This document shows positions 55,220 to 64,000 of a stretch of 64,000 nucleotides of DNA, one piece after another. A program made the position numbers and the translations under genes. How positions within the stretch are numbered: position 1 is the stretch's first letter; every line of letters starts with the position of its first letter. The stretch is from Selaginella moellendorffii. Taxonomy: Eukaryota; Streptophyta; Lycopodiopsida; Selaginellales; Selaginellaceae. The stretch covers positions 585,644 through 649,643 of the forward strand of contig NW_003314277.1 of NCBI RefSeq assembly GCF_000143415.4, written 5' to 3'. The notes beneath the pieces are model-generated. The model was not told the origin of the DNA. It searched no databases and saw only the letters and a list, made by a program, of their open reading frames with translations.

Positions 55220-55862
55220 TGTGATCATGGGATGAGATTTAGATATACTGTCACTGCGGATTCTTGAATCTTGGGAGATAAATGGGGATAAAATAGACAC
55301 TAAAGGCTCTTTCATAAAGCAATTACCCCTTTTCCAATTGGCTTAAGAGGAGAGAAATAAAATGTGTTACATATGGTATCAGAATAAGTGGCATAGGTTG
55401 GATTCCCATTGATTGGCTACTTAAAATATAATATACTTTTGAGCAAGGTATATTTCTACCCCTAAAATTGAAGTCATATATATTAGGTATCTATGAGTAT
55501 GTCTTTCATGTTGTAAGACATCAAAAGATGAAGGTATTCACCATGGGATTGCGGTATAAGTGGATGACTAACTGTTTTATATAGAATAATTAGTTTACAC
55601 AATGAAAGGATTGTATATTCAATATGGAAATGGAGGTGTTAGTTCCCTTTGGCTCAGTAGGGGTTGTTAATCAATAATCAATGAGGACATTGACATTTCT
55701 AAAGGGGGGTGCATGTGATTATGGAATGAGATTTAAATATACTGTCACTATGAATCCTTAGAACTTTGGGGGATAAATAGGGATAAAATAGCCACTAAAG
55801 GCTTTCTCATTAAACAATTGCCCCTTTTCCCAGTTGGTTTAAGAGGAGAGAGATAGGGTGCA
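55220..55862 (+). mobile_element. Second TRIM-like element
   Basis: Direct repeats 55220-55371 (152 bp) and 55714-55862 (149 bp) begin TGTGAT and are about 80-85% alike. After the first comes TATGGTATCAGAAT, a Met-tRNA-type primer site (55374-55383). Before the second is TAAAGGGGGGTGCA, a polypurine tract. The interior is 342 bp without coding content. No matching target duplication was found, so the outer ends may have drifted. Confidence 0.7.
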
Positions 55863-57328
55863 CTATATGAATATAGCACATATAGTTTTTACCTTTTATC
55901 TTATAGTGATTTATAATAGAATAACCATGAAATAGAACTTAAACCCTCTTTGTGCCACATGCCATGTATTCAAGGACAATAAGAATGAAGGAATGAAGCC
56001 AAACTCCTAAGTATGGAGCCAAGGAATAAAGTGTAAGTAACTAAATTTTCCATTTTACTTTAGTCACTTAATCACATCTATAACCACTTGCCTCCATAAG
56101 TCTTATTTTGGACTTGGGGACTTGTTAGCTTCGTGAATAATATTTATGCCACTTAGCCTTTGCACTTGATGCTCCACATGTTCGATCCCATGACTGACAT
56201 CCAAAGGCACCACCGACATATCAACCCATTACACTAAGACCATACCCATTCACTTTTGTCACACCAGTGATCCAAAGACTGGGCCATCCGTTCATGAGTG
56301 ATCATCCTAGATTCACTCCTTAGCATCCTTAGGATGCATGCGGACATGGGGAATAGCCTTCCTTAATATCCCTTTTATAATCCCCACCAAGTCCTGTTCT
56401 GTCCATGGTTGTGTTTGCCAACAGTGCCACTGGGTCAAAGTCCATAAGCCCAACCACTAAGTCCCATTGTCCTCTGGGACTTCCCTACCATGTGACTATA
56501 TCCTTGGTCACTACACCAAAGGACTGCTCCTCTTCCTTTCCAGAGTCTAGGACTTTAGGATAACATTTCAAAACACCATGGCCCTATGTGAGGTTCATGG
56601 GTACTCTCCCTACCTTCTGCCTTTGGGTGCTCTAGCCATGTAGCTAGAGCGAGGTTCTGTTGAGCCATGCCAGGTATTCAAGTAGATAGTGCCACTCACG
56701 CTTGGACTAGGAGCATTGACTATTCGATCTTCCGGGGGAATTAGAGTTAAATTTTGAACACTTCACTAAGCTACCCCACTTGTTAATCTGTATTCACTCT
56801 AGCCTTGAACTCCTCAATGGATATATCATCACCAAAAACATGGGCATAGCCTTCTTAGGTCACACTAGCCTTTCTTGGCCAAAATAGCTCTATTGGATTC
56901 TCCCTATTATACTTTTGGAACCCCTTGCAATCCCCCCCTTGGGGCATGATCACTTTGGGCTTTCACCCAATAGCCTGTATTAGTATTTGGGCTTGGACTT
57001 GGACTTGGACTTGAACTCAAACTCGGATTCGGACTTGATCTCGGTCTCGAACTTGGTCTCAGCCTTGGTCGCGGTCTCAGTCTCAATTCCATCTCAAGTC
57101 CATCTCGAACTTCATCTCAAGTCCATCTCAAACTCATCTCAAGTCCATCTCGGACTCCATCTCAGACTCCATCTCAAGTCCATTTCAGACTCCTTTTCAA
57201 ACTTCATCTTGGGTCCATCTGGGACTCTATCTGGGACTCCATCTCGCGTCCATCTCAGACTCCATCTTAGGTCCATCTTAGACTCCATCTTAGGTCCATC
57301 TTGGACTCCATCTCAGACTCCATTTCGG
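55863..57328 (-). mobile_element. Old, diverged LTR copy related to the LARD/solo LTR family, minus orientation
   Basis: Its left part (TTATAGTGATTTATAATAGAATAACCATG, AACTTAAACCCTCTTTGTGCCA) resembles 29350-29420. Its right part (ACTTTTGGAACCCCTTGCAA, CTTTGGGCTTTCACCC) resembles the LARD LTR at about 29855-29930. It ends in the inverted minisatellite (56990-57328). CACGTG motifs of the young LTR appear as CACATG or CCATGT here. Confidence 0.6.
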
Positions 57329-57790
57329 TGTAAGGAACCAACTCCCTGAGGTGTTGAAGGCTAAAGGATCCCTGAAAGCATGACCAAAATGATAAAGAGT
57401 TTATTGGATGAGACCGAGTCCAAGATCGAGTTCGAGACCGACTCAAAGACCGAGTTCAAGACCGAGTCCGAGATTGAGTTCGAGACCAACTCCAAGACCG
57501 AGTTCGAGACCGACGGAGTTCGAGACCGAGTCCAAGATCCAAGATCAGGTCTGAGATTGAGTCCGGGATCGAGTTTGAGACCAAGTCTGAGGTCAAGTCC
57601 GAAGTCGAGTCCGAGACCGAGTTCAAATACTAATATAGGTCATGGGGTGAAAGCCTAAAGCGTGTGTCTCCTGGGGTCCTGGGGGGGGGGGGGGGGGGGG
57701 GGCTGTAGGGGGTTCCAAAAGTATAGTAGGGATAGTGAGGTCTAGGAATCAGTTTTGAAAGAACTCTTCAGTGGTGTTTCCAAATAGGAG
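57329..57790 (+). mobile_element. LTR fragment of the solo-LTR family, plus orientation
   Basis: TGTAAGGAACCAACTC and AAAGCATGACCAAAATGA match 39650 onward. The minisatellite follows, then GGGGTGAAAGC, a G22 tract (57681-57702) and GGTTCCAAAAGTATAGTAGG. The match fades near 57780. It starts exactly where the inverted copy ends. Confidence 0.75.
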
Positions 57791-57799
57791 TCTAGTGGT

Positions 57800-58840
57800 G
57801 AGGTTCGGTCGTCCAAGGTTCGATTAAACATTTTAGAAGGAAAATTAGCTCAAACCAATGCCCTGTTGGAGACTCTCATACGCAAGCTAAAGCGTGACAA
57901 AAAGTGGAAGAAAAAGTGAAAAACTGTAGATGCTGGCAATACAGAAGGCGTGGACCCTTCAGCGGGGACTGAGGCAGAACCGAACAATGTTGAACAAACC
58001 GAAGTGGAATCAGTCCCTCAAGCAGTTCCCAAGTACAAACCAAAGCCCCCACCGGTCTTCAAGGGAGTGAATGACTATAAGGTGGTAGAAGATTGGTTTT
58101 ACGATATGAAGGATTATTTCTGAGCGTTGCGGTTATCGAGCTCGGAGAAGGTCCCATGTGCAAAACCATACTTGGTAGATAATGCCAAACCTTGGTGGAG
58201 AACAACAGAGGCTAACTAAGGACCGGTGGCCACTTGGGAAATGATGAAGATGAGGATCCACACGACATACGTTCCTTCGAATGCTACTTTGCACCTAAGG
58301 GATAAGCTGAGTAAGCTGAAGCAGACCGAAACCATTCAAGAGTATATGAATGGATTTATGGCAAAGATGATATTTATCATGGATACTGGTGATATGGATG
58401 CATTCCATACTTTTATATCAGGTTTGCAAACCTGGGCTTGAGGTGAGGTGATGTGTTGGAACTTGACCAACTACAAAGAAGCGTTGGATGCAGCTATCAA
58501 GGTGCATTTCAATGATAACCTGCGAAAAGGGAACACGATGGGGTTGGGGTCCATGTTTAGCAAAAGGGCCAAACCAAGGGGGATATATGCCAAAGGGAAA
58601 TTCAAGAAGAGTTTCTTTAAGAATGAGTCCTCGGGGTTCCGGAAAGGCAGATCCAATGGCCAACGAGCAAGTATATGGGGGAGTCAAGCAAAAAGGGACA
58701 AACCCATGGATAAAAAGGTCAAGTTTACTAGTAGTATAGGAAACAATATATACTTTAACTGCAGTGAAGCAAGACACTTTTCGAGGGAATGTCCATACCC
58801 GAAGAAGGCTAGAGCCAATATGGCCATTAAATCTTGTTGA
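57800..58840 (+). pseudogene. Ty3/Gypsy-type gag remnant
   Basis: The plus strand reads KPPPVFKGVNDYKVVEDWF, AKPWWRTTEAN, ATWEMMKMRIHTTYVPSNAT, LRDKLSKLKQTETIQEYMNG and a basic tail. A zinc knuckle YFNCSEARHFSRECP follows, whose first Cys has become Tyr. Stops lie at about 58121, 58217 and 58439. This is the retrotrans-gag core followed by CCHC, so a gag gene. No protease or polymerase follows on this strand. Confidence 0.8.
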
Positions 58841-58869
58841 TGAAGTGTGCTCCTCAATCTATAACAAGT

Positions 58870-60060
58870 TCTCAAGGTAGACCATGCCTTGTGATGATAT
58901 TTTTGTAGGTGAATTTTGCTATGTTTTCACTATTGTAGCCTTTATTGGTTAAGTTTCAACCCATATCTTAATGTAGTCAGTAATTATGAGAATGTATTTG
59001 TTTTGCTTGGAACTTGTTGTAAATGGTCCTACAAAGTCAAATCCCCATTGTTAAAATGGTCATAGGATGAAGTTCTTGATTCTACTTTTTTGGCACATAC
59101 TTAGTTCTTTTACAAATGTCACATTTTTGGCAAACTTTTGCTAAATAATTCCAGAGTGTTACCACAAAAGTTTAGCTTGTAAAATCTTTCGAGCTGTGAT
59201 TTCTTTTGCAAAGTGTTCTTTTGCTTGTTTGCAGTGAGCTTCTTGAAATAAATTTTGAGTTTCTTCAAGTTGTACATGTCTTCATTATATATTATCTCAT
59301 CCTTTCTTATATAGTCTTCTCCCATGATTGAATATGGTTTTGTCCTCAAAATGAATTGTTTGCATTAGTCAGAAGTAGTGTACTTGCTTAATATCTTTGT
59401 TGTTGTCAAGTAGTGGTAGATATTATATATCCAATTTGGTGAAGTATGGACTTGCAAGATGTTGAAGTCAAAGAAGTTATCCATATTGTACTTTTATTGC
59501 CCGTCTGTCATAATATGGCTAAAGTGGTCAGCTTGTTTGTGTTGTTTGCTGGACTTGTAGATGATCTCGAAATTATATTCTTGAAGGAGTAAGAACCATC
59601 AGGTAATTTTGCTAGTGAGGATGGTTTTGTTGAAAAGGTGTAAAAATGCTTTATGGTTGATAATAATCTTTATTTTGTTGCCAATGAGGTAATGTCAAAA
59701 CTTTTGAAGTGCATAAATCATTTCGAGAGCTTCTTTTTTTTTGTGGTGGTGTAATTCATCTCAACTAAATTGAATATTTGACTAGCATATTAGATTGGTT
59801 GATTTTTATGGTCTTCTTGTTGTTGTGAAAGAATCGCTTTGATTGTGTAGTCGAAGGCATTAACTTGAATGTTGAAGTCTTTGCTCTAGTTTGGTTAAAC
59901 AAGTATTGGAGCTCTTGTTAATGAATTCTTGAGTGTGCTGAAAGCTTCTTGACATTCTTGAGTCCATTTATATACTTGATTCTTCTTTAGGAGTTCACTG
60001 AGTGGTTTGGCGATTAAGTAAGGTTTTTTCTGCTTGTACTTGCATTCTTGCCTTGCCTAC
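58870..60060 (-). pseudogene. Gypsy RNase H-integrase remnant
   Basis: On the minus strand, from about 60000 downwards, come AKPLSELLKKNQVYKWTQEC and EAFSTLKNSLTRAPIL (RT connection/RNase H). SSKQHKQADHF follows (end of RNase H, about 59530). The integrase H2C2 finger region comes next (HFAKEITARKILQAKLLW, about 59200). GFDFVGPFTTSSKQNKYIL then marks the start of the integrase core, about 59040. Many stops. It faces the gag remnant tail to tail, so it is from another copy. Confidence 0.75.
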
Positions 60061-62376
60061 AAAACAGTGATAACAAAGATAAGAACATAGGAGAATAGAA
60101 GAAGAGGAAGAAAAATGAGAAGGGAATTCAGCCTTAAACCCCAAAGGTGTGAGTAAAGATAAGCATATGTCACTCTCTCAACTTTACTTTGCACAAAAAG
60201 TCATAAACAAGAGAAAAGATAATTAATTTAACGCAAATGCATACAATAATGAGTGAAGGTTTTTTTCTAACACGTCTAAGTGCTATATATATATTACATG
60301 ATTTTATAATCATTCTTAACTGTTTGTCACCTAGGTCGAGTTTTTCTTCTTTGGATGCTTAAGTTTAGACGTAACTCCATTTTGCCTAAGCTTTCTTCTT
60401 TTGCTTTGTTTAGGATGATACACAAGATAAAACATTTACCTTTTCATCACTCCCTCATAACAAAGTTATTGCCTATCCTCAAGCAGTCAGATTCTCCAAA
60501 TCTGGCTCCAAGTTGCTAAGCTTACAAGTTTTCATTTTAATTGTTAAGACGGAGCAAAACTTATACTTAAAGATTATGCAAGTGATGGATGAGGGGTAGA
60601 AAAACCTTGAACTACGACAAATTGAGTAGTGCATTTTGAACTTGAAGAAGTCAAAGGTGAAGAAGCTACTTGTGATTGTGGATATTTGACATGATAAAGA
60701 TTGGTTATATTGCATTACAGAGATATGCTTGTGATGGTAGTAAGTTAGTCCCTTTTATCTTTGTTATTCCACTTCAAAATCTTTGTCCTTGCAGGAAATG
60801 GTAAAGCATTTGAAGAATTGATCTATAACATCGCAAAAAGCAAATTCTCCTTCAACGAATAAACCTTTTGCTTGGAGCAACTCAACACTTGGTATCGTAA
60901 TAAGGATAAAAGGCTGGAGATCAAGCTTGAGAATGTTATAAAGGAGAAACTTTATATCACTTAGAGTATTGCGGTTGTTGAGGAGCTACTTCAAGCATGG
61001 GATATAAAATTCCTTACCAATGCCTACACTAGCATAACACTTTTAGAATATGTCCAAGCTTCCCTTTAAGAGCTTGGGATGGATGGCTTTCTAATGGCAG
61101 CTCAAGCTCTATGGATTTCAAGAATCAACTATGCCAACCATTTTTCTCATGTTGCATGGCATATAGGTATATTGCAAAAAATTGACTTGCTTATTTAATC
61201 ATGGCTTTTTTATAGGTATTTAAATCATTGTCCAAGTGCTCTAGTGTATATAGCAAGTGTTTTTCTCAAGCTTTTAACTGATGGGAAGAAGTTTAGCATA
61301 TATGAGCTAGAGTTCCATTGTCCCATTATGTGGGAACGAGAATTTTGTCCATGCTACTTGGAGTTGTAGAGACAAATGCCATTGTCACCTTTTGAGCTCG
61401 ATCTCTATCTTGAGTGTCATCCAAGTTTGACGAGTAAAACTTTCTAGCAGTAACTTATGTTTCTACTTTATTATAAAAGCATTTTTGGAGGGAGTGGAAA
61501 TGCTTTAGGACAAGAAGGAAATTCATATTGAGCAAACAAAAGAGGAATAAGTGGAGAAGCTAGCTGAAAACTCTCCTGCCCCATCTCATCCTATTGCAGT
61601 TGCTCATTCCCTAGATTCTACTGTCACTGCTCATCCAGCCTCAGCTACTCGAAATGTACGAAGGTAACTCTATAACAAGGACATCCAAGAGAGTAAGAAC
61701 TTGATTTCTAATGACCTTGCTTATTGTAATTTAGTTGTAGATGTCAAAGAAACTAACCAGCACTATATGCTGACATACAAATGCATTCTTTCCATCCCTC
61801 CCCACTACTATAGAGGATGACTTCCAAGATTTGTCTTCATTGGCATCACACAAATAGGTATGAAAAAAAACATGTATTAACTTTAATATTTCTTAGTTTT
61901 GAACACTATTCAAGTTTGCCCTCTTTCTCCTACAAAGCTCTATTTCGTTAAAGTGGGAATTGTCATTATCCCATTTGTAAAATAAGGTTTCCAAACCTTT
62001 ATATAGTATATAAATATAACAAAATTCAACTGCATTGAGGCACATGCCATTTTATTTTAAACAAGGAAATGTCTACTCAATCACTTCTCCTCCCCCTGCC
62101 ACTGCTTCACCTCTCTCTTCTCCTTGTCATCGTCGTCCAATTTCTTTCCATCCTTTTAATATTGGCTCAGTTGCTCCGAGTTTAGGTGGAGCCCAAGTCC
62201 CCATTCAATCTTTACTTTCCCCTTATTAATAAAACAACTTCGTAGACTTCCAATAACATGCTGTAACACTTCTAGTATAATGCAAATCCTCTCAAAGAAT
62301 TGTCTTTTAATATTAATACAATGGCATGGAACCCCATGCCATAATAAGTTACATTTTTAAATAAATACATGCCATC
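60061..62376. other. Degenerate sequence with one coding-like relic
   Basis: The plus strand around 60790-61170 keeps coding-like pieces (EQLNTWYRNKDKRLEIKLEN, WDIKFLTNAYTSITLLEYVQ, MAAQALWISRINYANH) with several TAA/TAG codons. I know no family for it; a transposon gag-like gene is possible. The rest is AT-rich spacer. Confidence 0.35.
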
Positions 62377-63979
62377 TCAGACTGTTATTTTTTGCCTCCA
62401 ACGCCTATACAATAATCTTGGAATTTCATCACTCTCCACACTATCAGGATTTAAACCCAATAGTAATGCCATCTCTTCTCTAATACGTCCACGCTCATGT
62501 TCAGTGGTCGAAGAACCCATCCGGTTGAGCAGATTATGGAGATGCGGATAGTGCTTGGCTAGACAATATACATGCCATAAATGATGACTGGTGTCTGTCC
62601 GATCAAATGGCTTCTGATATACCGTTCCATCTGCCATTTGGTTGATTTCTGCAGCCACCTCCTGGACTGGCCGGTTCTCTATCACCATCGCTTCAAGCCG
62701 TTTTGCAAGGTCCCCCAGAACATACGGTTTCTTCTCCCTAGTTTCCATACTGCAAGAGATGGGGTGCACTGCATATGTGTGCGTGTTCACTGCAGTTTTA
62801 ATCGGCGAGTCATCGATGATGAGGATTTCACTTGACCTAGCAGTCCGATTCATCACTACAGCCTCTGCCTTGACGAAGATGGGCTTGCTACCCCTCACAT
62901 GGACCATAGTCAAGCAATCCTCCTGCGTTAGGAGAAAGTCAAATGGTAATATTACTCGCGTCTGATCGTGCATCATCTGTAGCAACGTTAATGCATTGTG
63001 GCGCATCATGGATGTCCAAACTCCCAATTGCAAATTGAACCCTGCCCTCTGTTTTAAGTGTCGCATGGTCATTATTAGATCCCGCAGTTTCTCCCGTGTG
63101 ATTAATGTGAATCTGTCTCTTTTGACCAACTTGCGACCGCAGGCTTTGGAGGGTGCAGTGACATTCGAGGACGAGCCACGCTCATGGGAGAAAAGGACAC
63201 CGTTCAGATCAAAAACGATACAGTACTTTCGCCGTGACTCTGAAATGAAATGCGTCAGCATAAAAAATGGTATAAGTCAATTTTACCATCTACAATATTA
63301 GCGAATGGTGCTCCCGATGGTCGTTCAGAGGGTTTTGGTCGAGGAAACGTGAAGGGCGGAAATACTCTCCTCTGCAATGTGGGGTCAATCGCATCCGATG
63401 GCGTGTGGGCACATGCCATTTCAGCTGTAGACTCTGGTACAACTGGCTCAACAGTGGCATGGGGTGGTTCCGATGGCATGTGATCACACACCATTTCAGC
63501 TGGTGCCTCCGTTGGCAAAGTGGACATGACCGAACAGGCAGCAGGGGCGGTGTAGGGAGGTTCCAACGGCGCGTAGTCAGACGATTGGGCACACGTTGGA
63601 AATGAGGATACGACCGGCTCGGCGGCTGGGGCGGCCTCATGCGGGTCCAATGGCGCCTGGTCACCGTCAGTTGGATACGTGGACAAGATTGACTCAGTGG
63701 TATGGGCAGCATCAAGTGGAGCGTGGTCAGCTTGCTTGGCGTTGATATGGATAGTAGCCTCCACCAGCTCTGATGACTCTTGCAGGCAAGTAGAGTCCAC
63801 TGGCGGATCCATATGCATGTCCAAATATCTCCCTTCGATTGAGATGGTATCCTCCCGTGCTACTAAAAACAAACTCATTAGCACATTGAATCGACTATAC
63901 TGTATTTACCATCAACTGCTATTGAGGAACTAGGACCGATATCACTTGGGCGCACTGCTGATTCTGAAGGATTGGACAT
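62377..63979 (-). CDS. FCP1/NIF-like HAD phosphatase with repetitive N-terminus
   Basis: There are three exons: 63910-63979, 63287-63862 and 62377-63239. Two introns of exactly 47 bp each follow a GATG donor. From the ATG at 63979 the product is 502 aa, but the frame is open to the window edge, so the start is uncertain. Residues 30-200 are Pro/Ala/Thr-rich, with about five degenerate units of 20-30 residues (HAPLD, QAPLDP, YAPLEPP, HMPSEPP and so on). The catalytic domain has motif I VFDLNGVL (D226, N228), motif II GVWTS (T291), motif III K339 and motif IV IIDDSP (D358-D359). This is the FCP1 homology layout. Asn stands in place of the second Asp of DxDxT; similar DLNG forms occur in plants. 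Target unknown. Confidence 0.8.
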
Positions 63980-64000
63980 ACGTTTCGACCCTTGCTTGGC

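Noticed and set aside
1-64000. CRISPR arrays, bacterial operons, ribosome binding sites, riboswitches, rRNA
   Set aside because: Nothing of the kind was seen; introns and transposons show eukaryotic nuclear DNA.

Overview
The window is plant nuclear DNA, most likely from a lycophyte such as Selaginella. This is an inference from spliceosomal introns of only about 45-60 bp, several PLS-type pentatricopeptide repeat (PPR) genes, a TPR-SET gene, a plant vegetative-storage/acid-phosphatase gene and a very high load of nested transposons. No organism name is encoded in the sequence. Layout: (1) 1-15.6 kb is a mosaic of gene pieces. It holds a partial duplicate (1-1256) of the divergent gene pair at 13.5-14.9 kb, an acyl-carrier-protein exon, PPR fragments, Crinkler/RHS-like fragments, an almost complete but broken methylcrotonyl-CoA carboxylase alpha gene lacking its biotin domain, a frameshifted TPR-SET gene, an intact-looking glycoprotein-like membrane gene and an intact three-exon acid-phosphatase-like gene that has lost its catalytic nucleophile. 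(2) 15.6-21 kb is a decayed Helentron-type Helitron on the minus strand (Rep, PIF1-like helicase, APE-type endonuclease). (3) 21-26 kb is AT-rich, with one decayed spliced gene on the minus strand. (4) 25978-43185 is one Ty3/Gypsy element with matching CTTTC target duplications. It has received three later insertions: a 517-bp TRIM, a hAT transposon (which itself contains a young 7.25-kb non-coding LARD-type retroelement) and a 1153-bp solo LTR. All of these insertions have intact target-site duplications. (5) 43.2-51.3 kb holds a PPR pseudogene split by an inverted duplication and a 100-N gap, a tocopherol-cyclase-like pseudogene, a copy of the SET 3' end, a tRNA-Ser relic and an intact two-exon gene joining a PD-(D/E)XK nuclease-like domain to a protein kinase domain. 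(6) 51.3-62.3 kb is old retroelement debris, including a second TRIM and two LTR copies in inverted orientation. (7) 62.4-64 kb is an FCP1/NIF-like phosphatase gene running off the right edge. The genes do not form a pathway. What ties the window together is duplication and rejoining: at least five short segments occur both in the 1-12 kb mosaic and in the 44-49 kb mosaic. The most interesting coding finds are the nuclease-kinase gene (49410-51254) and the nucleophile-less acid phosphatase (14733-15603). The most informative structural find is the fully resolvable nested transposon stack. All calls come from reading the sequence by eye; no database search or alignment was run.
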